Assembly: GCF_030209355.1 (NCBI RefSeq)
Contig: NZ_JARVSF010000012.1
Location: 1 to 64,000 of the forward strand
Direction of reading: 5' to 3'
DNA: 64,000 nucleotides
From: Pseudarthrobacter sp. fls2-241-R2A-127
GTDB taxonomy: Bacteria > Actinomycetota > Actinomycetes > Actinomycetales > Micrococcaceae
The position numbers were made by a program, and so were the translations under genes. Below are positions 42,875 to 51,505 of the stretch, in pieces; position 1 is the first letter of the stretch, and the number at the start of each line of letters is the position of its first letter. Under the pieces are notes generated by a model that searched no databases, was not told where the DNA came from, and saw only the letters and a program-made list of their open reading frames with translations.

Positions 42875-43525
42875 ATGGACTCACTTCTCTACGACCTGCC
42901 GGCCATCACCATCCGCAGCATCTCCGTCAGCCAGATGGACAACAACGTGTACCTGCTGACCGCCAAGGACAGCGGGGCGCAGCTGCTCATTGACGCCGCG
43001 GATGACCTTCCCGCCATCCAGCAGTTGCTGGCGGACGGTGCCCGGGACACTGCTGTGGAGACGCGGCTGGCCCTGATCGCCACCACGCACCAGCATTGGG
43101 ACCACGTGCGGGCGCTGAAGGAGCTGGTGGACGCCACGGGGGCCCGGACAGCGGCGGGAACGGACGACGCCGATGCGTTGCCGGTTCCCGTGGACGTGCG
43201 GCTAAGCCACGGGGACGTCGGGAATTTCGACGGCTTCGACGTGACCGCCGTGCACCTGCGGGGCCACACGCCCGGCTCGATCGCGTTGGTGTACCAGGAC
43301 CCGGAAGGGCCGGCGCACATCTTCTCCGGTGACTCGCTGTTCCCCGGCGGGGTGGGCAACACGCAGAAGGACCCGGAACGATTCGCCCAGCTCCTGTCCG
43401 ACGTCACGGAGCGGTTGTTCGACGCCTACCCGGACACCGCCGTCGTGCATCCCGGCCACGGCAAGCCCACCACGCTGGGGGCCGAACGGCCGCACCTCGA
43501 AGAGTGGCGCGCCCGCGGCTGGTAG
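42875..43525 (+). CDS. Metallo-beta-lactamase-fold hydrolase
   Basis: A 216-residue glyoxalase II-like protein. Metal ligands are in TTHQHWDHV (H-x-H-x-D-H pattern with Gln between), HLRGHTPGS, SGDSLFPGG and HPGHGKPT. Substrate unknown. TAGACT at 42862-42867, 7 bases before the ATG, suggests a leaderless mRNA. It ends just before a 25-bp palindrome. Confidence 0.88.
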   Translation: MDSLLYDLPAITIRSISVSQMDNNVYLLTAKDSGAQLLIDAADDLPAIQQLLADGARDTAVETRLALIATTHQHWDHVRALKELVDATGARTAAGTDDADALPVPVDVRLSHGDVGNFDGFDVTAVHLRGHTPGSIALVYQDPEGPAHIFSGDSLFPGGVGNTQKDPERFAQLLSDVTERLFDAYPDTAVVHPGHGKPTTLGAERPHLEEWRARGW

Positions 43526-43540
43526 CAGCCCCTTAAAACG

Positions 43541-43602
43541 CATCGAGTGCTCCGCAGTTGTCGTTTAGACGCGTCATAACGACAACTACGGAGCACTCGA
43601 TG
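43541..43602. repeat. 25-bp-arm palindrome between convergent genes
   Basis: Arms at 43541-43565 and 43578-43602 pair at 24 of 25 positions (CATCGAGTGCTCCG, then AGTTGTCGTT) around a 12-base loop that is itself partly symmetric (GACGCGTC). No T run follows in either direction. It is longer than a normal terminator stem. It could stop both the MBL and helicase transcripts, or be a member of a dispersed palindromic repeat family. Confidence 0.75.
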
Positions 43603-43670
43603 GGTTGGCTCTGGGCCCACGCCGGCAGGGTTCCCTGGCCGAGCCTGCGAGGCGAGGGGGCCGGTGGGGA

Positions 43671-45566
43671 TCAGCGGCCGCGGCGCTCGTTCGACGCCGG
43701 AGCCGATGCGCGCCTGGGGCCGCTGCGGGCGGGACGGCCCGAGCCGCCGTTGCCACCGCTGGCGGAACCGTAGGAGCCGCCGGAGGTTCCGCCGGTGTTC
43801 GAGGACCAGACAGCCTTGCTTCCGCCGGCGCCTGACGAACGCTGGCCGGAGGCGCCTGCCGCTGCACGCTGGCCGGTTGCCGGCCGCCCGCTGCGCTGGC
43901 CACCGCCGGACGCCGGGCGCCCGCCCGAGGCCGGACGGCCGGAGCCGCCGCGCGGAGCGTCGCTGCGGGTGATCCGGGAATCGCCCCGGCCCTCTGCTGC
44001 ACGGCCGTCGGAACCGCGGCCGGCCGATGAGCGGCCACCTGCTGCGGGGACGTCGTTGCGGTGGGTCGAAGCGGTGCCGCGGCCACGGGCATTGCGGCGG
44101 GCGGCCGCCGCTGCAACAGCGCGGTCCTCGTTCTGCTCTGCGTTGCGGTCGAAGGCGGCGCGGGCTTCGGTCCGGCCTTCGAAGGCTGCTGCGCGGCGTT
44201 CTGCGCGGGGGGAGTCACTGCGGGCGGGCTCGGCCGAAACCTTGCCGCGTCCGCCGCGACCGCCACGGCCACCGGCGCTGGGCGCAGCCTGGCGGCGTGC
44301 ACGCTTGCGCTCGGCATTGGCACCGGTGGAGGTACCGGCACCCTGCTTGGGGGCTTTGGCCGCCAGCAGCGCGGCGCGGGTGCGCGGGTCGACCTTCTCG
44401 GCGATGTCGCCGACCAGTTCTGCCACGATCGGAGAGCTGGCGGTGACGCGCTCGAAGCTGACGTCCACGCCGGCAGCCTTCATGAGCTTCTTCACGTCGG
44501 ACTGCTGCTCCGGCAGGGTCAGGGTAACCACGGTGCCGTCGGAGCCGGCACGCGCGGTGCGGCCGGAACGGTGCAGGTACGCCTTGTGCTCGGTGGGCGG
44601 ATCCACGTGGATGACCAGTTCGACGTCGTCGACGTGCACACCGCGGGCTGCGACGTCGGTGGCCACCAGGACGCGGACGTCGCCGTTGGAGAACTCGGCG
44701 AGGTTGCGGTCACGGGCGTTCTGCGAAAGGTTGCCGTGCAGGTCCACGGCGGGGATCCCGGCGTCGGTCAGGGTCTTGGCCAGCTTGCGGGCGTGGTGCT
44801 TGGTGCGCATGAAGAGGACGCGGCGGCCGGCGCCGGAGGCGAGCTCCACGATCAGCTGCTTCTTGACGGTCTGGTCGTTGACCACCAGCACGTGGTGCTC
44901 CATGGTGGTCACGGCCGCCTGGGGGTCGTCCACGGAGTGGGTCAGCGGGTTGGACAGGTAGCGCTGGACGATCTTGTCCACGCCGTTATCCAAGGTGGCG
45001 GAGAAGAGCAGCCGCTGGCCCTGGCTGGGGGTCATGTCCATGAGCTTCTTCACCACGGGCAGGAAGCCGAGGTCGGCCATGTGGTCGGCCTCGTCCAGGA
45101 CGGTGATTTCCACGCCTTCGAGGGTGAGGATGCGCTGGCGGATCAGGTCCTCCAGGCGGCCGGGGCAGGCGATGACGATGTCGACGCCGGCGCGCAGCGC
45201 CTTCTCCTGCCGGGCCTGGGAGATGCCGCCGTAGATCACGGTGGTGTTCAAGCCTGCGGCCTTGGCCAGCGGCTCGATGGTGGCGTTGATCTGGGTTGCC
45301 AGTTCACGGGTGGGTGCCAGGACCAGGCCCATGGGGCGGCCGGGCTTGCGGAAGTGCTTGGCTTCCCGCTCAGCGAGTCTTGCTACAAGCGGGATGGCGA
45401 AAGCAATGGTTTTACCGGATCCGGTCCGGCCGCGGCCAAGGACGTCACGGCCGGAAAGGGTGTCCGGGAGGGTCTTCACCTGGATGGGGAACGGTTCAAC
45501 GATTCCCTGCGCGGTGAGTGTGTCTGCAAGGGCCTTGGGAGTACCGAGGGCAGCAAAAGTAGTCAT
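43671..45566 (-). CDS. DEAD-box RNA helicase with RG-rich tail
   Basis: A 631-residue ATP-dependent RNA helicase, probably for ribosome assembly or cold-shock RNA unfolding. Motifs: Q motif near residue 25-30, Walker A GRGRTGSGKT, PTRELA, VLDEADHMADLGF (DEAD), SAT, VATDVAARGVHVDDV and HRSGRTARAG. The last ~200 residues are low-complexity, rich in Arg, Gly, Ser and Ala, with repeated GRGG, RPASGG and GQRS runs, typical of RNA-binding tails. No Shine-Dalgarno is seen before the ATG. The 315 bases from 45567 to 45881 likely hold a long leader (with a TATTTA -10 candidate) and the start region of the methyltransferase; I see no gene in it. Confidence 0.93.
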   Translation of the reverse strand: MTTFAALGTPKALADTLTAQGIVEPFPIQVKTLPDTLSGRDVLGRGRTGSGKTIAFAIPLVARLAEREAKHFRKPGRPMGLVLAPTRELATQINATIEPLAKAAGLNTTVIYGGISQARQEKALRAGVDIVIACPGRLEDLIRQRILTLEGVEITVLDEADHMADLGFLPVVKKLMDMTPSQGQRLLFSATLDNGVDKIVQRYLSNPLTHSVDDPQAAVTTMEHHVLVVNDQTVKKQLIVELASGAGRRVLFMRTKHHARKLAKTLTDAGIPAVDLHGNLSQNARDRNLAEFSNGDVRVLVATDVAARGVHVDDVELVIHVDPPTEHKAYLHRSGRTARAGSDGTVVTLTLPEQQSDVKKLMKAAGVDVSFERVTASSPIVAELVGDIAEKVDPRTRAALLAAKAPKQGAGTSTGANAERKRARRQAAPSAGGRGGRGGRGKVSAEPARSDSPRAERRAAAFEGRTEARAAFDRNAEQNEDRAVAAAAARRNARGRGTASTHRNDVPAAGGRSSAGRGSDGRAAEGRGDSRITRSDAPRGGSGRPASGGRPASGGGQRSGRPATGQRAAAGASGQRSSGAGGSKAVWSSNTGGTSGGSYGSASGGNGGSGRPARSGPRRASAPASNERRGR

Positions 45567-45881
45567 GTAGTTTTTTACGGTCTTTCTGGCGGTATCCGGG
45601 CGGATATCGGCCCCCGATGCCGGTTGGACCAGGGGTTTCGCCGAAGAAAAGTCAGGTGATCAACCGGGCGCTGTAAATAGGACAGCCGGCCGGGACCAAA
45701 TGGAACGCGTTCATCGACGCAGGATGTGCCTCTCACATGAAGAAAGCCCACTCCCTGGAAGGAACTCCAGATCCGGAGCAGGCGGCATCACTGCACATCA
45801 AGTTCCTCCAGTCTACCATCCCGCCGCAGGGAGCCCGTCCGCGGCGTTGCCATCGGAGGCATGGCGGGGCAGTGTTGGAGC

Positions 45882-46637
45882 ATGAGCGAACACCCGGGGC
45901 ACGGCCAGGACACGCACCAAAACGAAGCGCACCAGCACCACGCGCACCACGCCGGCGAGGTGCCGGAAACGGGCGGCGGCGTCAGCCCCGGGGCGGTTTG
46001 GGACGAGCGGTACCGGAGCAAAGCCCGGCTCTGGAGCGGAAAGCCGAACCCCCAGCTGGTCCATGAGGCCGGCGGCCTGCGCCCCGGCAAGGCACTTGAA
46101 CTGGGGTGCGGCGAAGGCGCCGACGCGATCTGGCTCGCCCGGCAAGGCTGGTCCGTGACCGCCGTGGACGTTTCCGCCGTGGCGCTGGAACGGGCCCGCT
46201 CGCACGAACTGGCCGAGCTGGCACGCGAAAGCGTCAACGCCGCCAACGGGGACATCCGCCGCCGGATCACCTGGCAGCAGGCAGACCTGACGCAGTGGCA
46301 GCCTGAAGGTTCCTACGACCTCGTAACCTCGCAGTTCCTGCACTCCCAGGAGCTCGATTGGCGGGTCCCGCTCCGGGCCGCCACCTCAGCCGTCAAGCCC
46401 GGGGGGACCCTGCTGGTGGTGGGGCACCACCCGGACCGGCTGCCGCCGTGGGGCAACGACCACCACCAGCACCTGGAGATGTTCTACACCGGAGACCAGC
46501 TGGTCCGGGAACTGGCGCTGGACGGCCCGGGCTGGCAGCTGGAGGTACTCACCAGCCGCGAGCGCCCGGCAACCGGGCCGGACGGGCAGGAGGCCACCCT
46601 TGCGGACGTTGTCCTGCGCGCCACCCGCCTTCCCTAG
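45882..46637 (+). CDS. SAM-dependent methyltransferase with His-rich N-terminus
   Basis: A 251-residue class I methyltransferase. Motif I is ALELGCGEGADAIWLA (about residues 72-87), followed by VTAVDVSAVALERA and DLVTSQFLH. The first 25 residues are rich in His (GHGQ, HQNEAHQHHAHHAG), which may bind metal. Relatives are often called tellurite- or thiopurine-type methyltransferases without proof. An ATG at 45861 is an alternative; neither start has a well-spaced ribosome site. It overlaps the convergent MFS gene by four bases. Confidence 0.83.
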   Translation: MSEHPGHGQDTHQNEAHQHHAHHAGEVPETGGGVSPGAVWDERYRSKARLWSGKPNPQLVHEAGGLRPGKALELGCGEGADAIWLARQGWSVTAVDVSAVALERARSHELAELARESVNAANGDIRRRITWQQADLTQWQPEGSYDLVTSQFLHSQELDWRVPLRAATSAVKPGGTLLVVGHHPDRLPPWGNDHHQHLEMFYTGDQLVRELALDGPGWQLEVLTSRERPATGPDGQEATLADVVLRATRLP

Positions 46638-48040
46638 CCGGACTGGCCCTTCTTCCCGGTGACACGCGGTGCCACCAGCACCGCGGCCACCCCCAGGGCC
46701 GCGGTGAAGGCGAAGACGCCCGCAAAAGACTGGACCGTCGTCGAAAATGCCGCGAAGACGATCCCGGTGGCGGCCAGCGACAGCGCCCCGCCCAGCGAGT
46801 CCGCAATGGACATGGCGGAACTGTTGAAACCCTCGTTGTCCTTGCTGGACAGAGCCAGTGTCATCACGCTCAGCCGGGGATAGACCAGGCCCATCCCGCC
46901 GCCTGCCAACACCCAACCGGCGATGGCGACGGCGGCCGGCCAGTGGAGGCCCGCGGTGGCCAGCGCCAGGACGATGGCAACCAGCACCATCAGCGACCCC
47001 GCCCGGACAGCACTCCGGTGCTGCAGCCGCGGGCCCATGCGGCCCTGGACCGCGGCGGCACCGGCCCACGCGAGCGCCCCGCTGGTGAGGGTGACGCCCG
47101 CCAAGGTGGGCGGGAAGCCATACTGGTCGATCAGCAGGTAGGGAAGGTAGACCTCCGCCCCGAAGAAGGCCGCCGAAGCGAGGCCGCGGGCCAGGATCAC
47201 GCTGGGCAGGCCGCGCCGTGCGCGAAGGGTCCCGGCGGGCACCAGCGGCCGGACCGCGGCCAGGGCAAGGACGACGGCGGCAACGGCCAGGAGTGCCTTG
47301 GCCGGCGGAAAAGCGGGGATGCTGAGGCCGGCGGAGAGGTTGAGCCCCAGTACGGCCAGCGCGGCCAGGACCGCCCACCCGAGCCGGGCGAGAGCCCACG
47401 GCGGGATGGTTTCTTCCGCTTCGCCTGGCGATTCTGCCGGGTCCAGTCCGCGCAGGACCGGAACGATCATGGCGAGCGCCGGAACGACCAGTCCCACGAC
47501 GCCCAGGAACACCCAGTGCCAGCTGAAGACCTGCGCCACCACACCGGCCGCGAAGGGCCCCACCAGGGAGGGCACCACCCAGGCGGCCGAAAACGCGGCG
47601 AAGATTTTGGGATGCAGCGTGCCCGGGTAGAACCGCGCCACCAGGACATACAGGGCCACGGTGAGGGCGCCCCCGCCGAGGCCTTGGACCAGGCGTCCGG
47701 CGACCAGCATGGGCATGGAAACCGACGTGCCCGCAACGAGCAGGCCGGCCACGAACAACGCGACGGAGGCATACAGCGGAAGCGCGGGACCGCGCCTGTC
47801 CGACCAGTTGCCGGCGCCCACCATGCCGATGACACCGGTGGCCAGCGGTCCTGCGAATGCCAGCGCGTAGAGGCTCCCGCCGTTCAGTTCCCGGCTGGCG
47901 AGCGGCATGATGGTGGTCACGGCCAGGGATTCGAACGCAGCGAGGAACACCAGGGCGCAGGTACCCACCGTCACCCAAATGTACGGGGGCCGGAAGATCC
48001 CCGTGGCGTGGTGGACGGCGGGAAGCGTGGGGTCCTGCAT
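46634..48040 (-). CDS. MFS transporter, 14-helix drug-efflux type (DHA2-like)
   Basis: A 468-residue exporter with 12-14 hydrophobic segments. Blocks: ESLAVTTIMPLASREL in helix 1, GNWSDRRGPALP in the first loop, AGRLVQGLGGGALTVALYV, and WVVPSLVGPFAAG, the antiporter motif C-like region. The ATG at 48040 shares a base with the stop of the next MFS gene upstream (TAATG), so the two transporters are one operon. Substrate unknown. Confidence 0.88.
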   Translation of the reverse strand: MQDPTLPAVHHATGIFRPPYIWVTVGTCALVFLAAFESLAVTTIMPLASRELNGGSLYALAFAGPLATGVIGMVGAGNWSDRRGPALPLYASVALFVAGLLVAGTSVSMPMLVAGRLVQGLGGGALTVALYVLVARFYPGTLHPKIFAAFSAAWVVPSLVGPFAAGVVAQVFSWHWVFLGVVGLVVPALAMIVPVLRGLDPAESPGEAEETIPPWALARLGWAVLAALAVLGLNLSAGLSIPAFPPAKALLAVAAVVLALAAVRPLVPAGTLRARRGLPSVILARGLASAAFFGAEVYLPYLLIDQYGFPPTLAGVTLTSGALAWAGAAAVQGRMGPRLQHRSAVRAGSLMVLVAIVLALATAGLHWPAAVAIAGWVLAGGGMGLVYPRLSVMTLALSSKDNEGFNSSAMSIADSLGGALSLAATGIVFAAFSTTVQSFAGVFAFTAALGVAAVLVAPRVTGKKGQSG

Positions 48041-49395
48041 TACGGTTCCTCGCCCACGTACCCGTTCCGGCCGGAACGGTAGCCGAAGACGGCCGCGAGC
48101 AGGCCCACCACCGTGAACAGGATGCCGGCAGGCACGAAGGATCCGGTGGCCTGGTGGAGCTGGCCCACCATGAGGGTGCCGGTGGAGCCCACCCCATAGC
48201 CCACGCCCTGCATCATGCCCGACAGGTGCGCGGCGGTGTGCCCTTCCCGCGTGCGGAGCATAATCAAGGTGAGCGCACAGGCCGTGAGGCTGCCCTGGCC
48301 CAGGCCCAGCAGGCCTGCCCAGAACCAGATCAGGTCCAGCGGGCCCAGGATGCTCAGCACGAATCCCGCGCCGGTCATCAGCGCCACCACGGCATTGATG
48401 GTGCGCTGGTCGCGGAACTTCGCGGCCAATGCCGGTGCGAACAGGGAGCCCAGCATCTGCAGGCCGATGCAGACGGCCACGATCAGCCCTGCCGTGGCCC
48501 CGTCCACGCCCCGCTCGCGGAGGATGGGCGCCAGCCAGGCGAAACCGCTGAAGGACATCATGGCCTGCAGCACCATGAAGATGGTCACCTGCCAGGCGAC
48601 GGAGGAGCGCCAGACGTTGACGCCGTCCCGGACCGCCTGGTGCCGCACAGAGCCCTGCCGCACGGCCACGGGAAGGAACAGCACCAGGACGACGGCGGCG
48701 GGCACCGACCAGACCCACAGCGCCTTGGTCCACTCCCCCGTCGCCGTGTAGACCGGGTAGGTGAAGCCGGCCCCGAGCGCCGCAGAGGCACAGATGGCGG
48801 TGGTGTAGAGGCCGCCCATGAGTCCCAGACGGTGCGGGAAGTCCCGCTTGACCAGGCCCGGGAGGAGCACGTTGCACAGGGCGATCGCTGCGCCGCAGGC
48901 GGCCGTCCCGGCCAGGAGCGCGGGCAGGTGGCCGGCCCCGCCCACGATTGCCCCGGTATCAACGGGCCGCAGGAGCAGTCCCGCTGTCAGCAGGGCCATG
49001 GCGCCCAGCAGCACCCGTTCCGCGCCGAACCGCCGGGCCAGCACCGGGGCCAGCGGCGCGAACACACCCAGCAGCGTCACGGGGACCGTGGTCAACACCA
49101 CCACGGACCAGCCGGGCAACCCGGCCTGCGACGTCACTTCCGGCAGGACCGCGGACAGGCTGGAGAAGACGCTGCGCAGGTTCAGGCCGATCAGGACCAG
49201 GCACACGCCCAGGTAGACCAGGGCGCGCCGGCCGCCCACCCGCGTAGGACCCGCCGCGGGCAGCTCATCAATTTCAGCGTCCACCAAGGTACCCGGGTCC
49301 ACCCGGCTGCTGCCCGTCCGGGCCCGCACCTGGGGGTCCCCGGAAACAGCCCGTTGCCGTTGCCTCATTGCCTCGGCATTCGTTGCGTCCGTCAT
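48040..49395 (-). CDS. MFS transporter, CynX/NimT type
   Basis: A 451-residue carrier with 12 hydrophobic segments after a ~55-residue charged N-terminus. GLNLRSVFSSLSAVLPEV in helix 1 and the LPGLVKRDFPHRLGLMGGLY loop are typical of the CynX/NimT (cyanate or 2-nitroimidazole transporter-like) subgroup. Start ATG at 49395 with GGGCGG next to it; the open frame runs to 49512 without support. First of a two-transporter operon. Substrate unknown. Confidence 0.87.
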   Translation of the reverse strand: MTDATNAEAMRQRQRAVSGDPQVRARTGSSRVDPGTLVDAEIDELPAAGPTRVGGRRALVYLGVCLVLIGLNLRSVFSSLSAVLPEVTSQAGLPGWSVVVLTTVPVTLLGVFAPLAPVLARRFGAERVLLGAMALLTAGLLLRPVDTGAIVGGAGHLPALLAGTAACGAAIALCNVLLPGLVKRDFPHRLGLMGGLYTTAICASAALGAGFTYPVYTATGEWTKALWVWSVPAAVVLVLFLPVAVRQGSVRHQAVRDGVNVWRSSVAWQVTIFMVLQAMMSFSGFAWLAPILRERGVDGATAGLIVAVCIGLQMLGSLFAPALAAKFRDQRTINAVVALMTGAGFVLSILGPLDLIWFWAGLLGLGQGSLTACALTLIMLRTREGHTAAHLSGMMQGVGYGVGSTGTLMVGQLHQATGSFVPAGILFTVVGLLAAVFGYRSGRNGYVGEEP

Positions 49396-49529
49396 CCGCC
49401 CATTCTTGCAGGCGGCCACCGGCGTGGAGTTTTCCACATACGGATGCGCGCACCTCCCGGCGCTCCAGGCAGATTCGTAGGTTGTTACCAGCCGCCACGC
49501 ACTTGGCGGCACCTAGCAAGGGGAACACC

Positions 49530-50009
49530 ATGGAAACCACACCGCAGCCGGAATCACACCCTTCCGCGCCCGAGAGTCGGGCGCGGAAGGGTGGACCACT
49601 GGAGGGCACATCGCCGGAGAACGCACTGGCGGACGGGACAGGGCCGCCTCCCGTCCACGGCGGCCCTGTCCAGCCGCCGGGAATGCCCGGCCATAAAGCG
49701 ACCAACAGCCTGGTCCTGGCGATCCTTGCCCCGCTCAGCATGCTCCTGACGGGACCGTTCGCCGGGTTGGCCATGCTCCTGACGTATTCGGACAACGGCT
49801 ACTCCCGCACACCCTGGGTAGCTCCCTTCGTGCTGTTCAGCCTGCCTCTCCTCTTTGCCTTCCTCGGTCTCCGGCTGGCACTCCCAGCGCTGAAACAGTT
49901 GCCGCGGGGATCCGGAAGCCGGTCCGCGGCCGCAGTTGCCCTCTGCATCTGCGGTGTGGTCTTCGCCCTGGCACTCGGTCCCGCCCTGGACCTCGTAGGC
50001 GTGTTCTGA
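49530..50009 (+). CDS. Pro-rich membrane protein of unknown function
   Basis: A 159-residue protein with a soluble, Pro/Gly/Ser-rich first half (residues 1-55) and three hydrophobic segments in the second (about 60-82, 92-112 and 130-150). This layout resembles the DUF4190-type small membrane proteins common in actinobacteria, but I cannot confirm the family. AAGGGG lies 7 bases before the ATG. Confidence 0.72.
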   Translation: METTPQPESHPSAPESRARKGGPLEGTSPENALADGTGPPPVHGGPVQPPGMPGHKATNSLVLAILAPLSMLLTGPFAGLAMLLTYSDNGYSRTPWVAPFVLFSLPLLFAFLGLRLALPALKQLPRGSGSRSAAAVALCICGVVFALALGPALDLVGVF

Positions 50010-50086
50010 GCATCGGAGTGCTTCGGGCGCAGGGCATTCGCGGGGCTCCGATCGTCCGCTGTCCCCGCGGCGCTATTCTGGAAGGG

Positions 50087-51010
50087 ATGAGCGAATCCCC
50101 TGAAAACCCCCAGCAGCCGCATGTCCCCAGGCCCGTTACGCCCGGAACCCAAGCTTCCTTCGGTACTTACGGCGGCCGGCCCGTCAGTTTCGTGCGCCGC
50201 GGCACCCGGCTTCAGGGCCGGCGGCAGGCCGCCTGGGCCGAGCACGCGGAGCGGTGGGCTGTGGACGTTCCCCGGCACGTTGCCAACACCTCGGTCCATC
50301 CCGACTACACCTTCGACGCCGCGGCCGAATTTGGCCGGGAGGCCCCGCTGGTCGTCGAGATCGGGTCCGGCCTGGGCGATGCCATCTGCCATGCGGCGGA
50401 ACAGAATCCGGACACGGACTTCCTGGCCGTGGAGGTCTACACGCCCGGGCTCGCCAACACGATCATCAAGATCAACAGCCGGGGCCTGACCAACGTCCGC
50501 GTGGTGGAGGCGAATGCCCCCGAGGTATTGGCCACCATGCTTCCCTCCGGTTCCGTCAGCGAACTGTGGGTCTTCTTCCCGGATCCTTGGCATAAGTCGC
50601 GGCACCACAAGCGCCGCCTCATCCAGCCCGAGTTCGCCGGCCTGGCGGCAAAGGCGTTGAAACCCGGCGGCCTGTTCCGGATCGCTACCGACTGGTCCAA
50701 CTACGCCATTCATGTCCGGGACGTCATGGCCGGCTCAGCGGACTTCGAAAACCTGCACACCGGCGAACGCCGCGGCCCCGAAAGCCCGCTGACCCAGGTG
50801 TGGCAGTCCGGCGTCGAATCGCTGGTGGGCGGTGCACCTGTCAGGGAGGGACGGGCACCCGTAAGCACGGGGCACACCGGTCCCAATGAGGGCGTTGACG
50901 AAACCGGCGGCTGGGCGCCCCGGTTCGAAGGCAGGATCCGGACCAGCTTCGAGGCGAAGGCACACGAGGCCGGCCGGCTGATCTTCGATCTCTGCTACCG
51001 CCGCCGCTGA
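50087..51010 (+). CDS. trmB: tRNA (guanine-N7)-methyltransferase
   Basis: Methylates G46 of tRNA. The 307-residue protein has the TrmB blocks VVEIGSGLGDAICH, DFLAVEVYTPGLANTI, ELWVFFPDPWHKSRHHKRRL (phosphodonor and tRNA site), and RIATDWSNYAIHV. The N-terminus of about 80 residues and a ~35-residue insertion near 250-285 are longer than in E. coli TrmB. TATTCT ends 7 bases before the ATG at 50087, so it is probably leaderless. Confidence 0.94.
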   Translation: MSESPENPQQPHVPRPVTPGTQASFGTYGGRPVSFVRRGTRLQGRRQAAWAEHAERWAVDVPRHVANTSVHPDYTFDAAAEFGREAPLVVEIGSGLGDAICHAAEQNPDTDFLAVEVYTPGLANTIIKINSRGLTNVRVVEANAPEVLATMLPSGSVSELWVFFPDPWHKSRHHKRRLIQPEFAGLAAKALKPGGLFRIATDWSNYAIHVRDVMAGSADFENLHTGERRGPESPLTQVWQSGVESLVGGAPVREGRAPVSTGHTGPNEGVDETGGWAPRFEGRIRTSFEAKAHEAGRLIFDLCYRRR

Positions 51011-51055
51011 ACCGCGGGACCGCGCGAGCGGTTCTAGCGGTGCGAGCGGGGGGCG

Positions 51056-51502
51056 CTAGCCCACGTTGATCGCGGCCACGATTTCCTTGAGCATGTCCAG
51101 CCTGGGCTCCGCCTCCGGGTTCAGGTACGGCCAGATCACCACCACGCCGATGAACCGGCCGCTTTCCCATACGCCGACGGTGGCTGCCACCTTTGCCGAC
51201 CCTTCGGCGTCGTCATAACCCACCACCACGCCGTACGCGGACTTGCCGGGAAGGTTCAGCTCGCCCTCGGCCAGCAGTGTGCCGCCGCGCTCCTCGCGAT
51301 AGAAATCCGACATCAGGTGTGCCCATCCGTTGGCCTGCGGCGCGTCCTGCACGGAGGTGTCGTCCTTGATCACGGTGACCAGGACGCCGCCGAGCAGCCC
51401 GTATTGTTCGCTGTTGGGGCCGGCCGTAGAGTCGTCCAGGACCTGGGTGTGCTCGGGGAAGTCTGCGGTGAAGCCCAGCGGGGATTCGATGTGCACTGAC
51501 AT
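51056..51502 (-). CDS. Small protein paired with WXG100-type gene
   Basis: A 148-residue soluble protein that I do not recognise with certainty; its opening (VHIESPLGFTADFPEH) and predicted alpha/beta layout recall DcrB/LpqN-like domains. It follows the WXG100-type gene on the same strand by 3 bases, so the two are co-translated. It could be a chaperone, partner or immunity-like protein for it. No signal peptide is visible. Confidence 0.7.
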   Translation of the reverse strand: MSVHIESPLGFTADFPEHTQVLDDSTAGPNSEQYGLLGGVLVTVIKDDTSVQDAPQANGWAHLMSDFYREERGGTLLAEGELNLPGKSAYGVVVGYDDAEGSAKVAATVGVWESGRFIGVVVIWPYLNPEAEPRLDMLKEIVAAINVG

Positions 51503-51505
51503 GGT

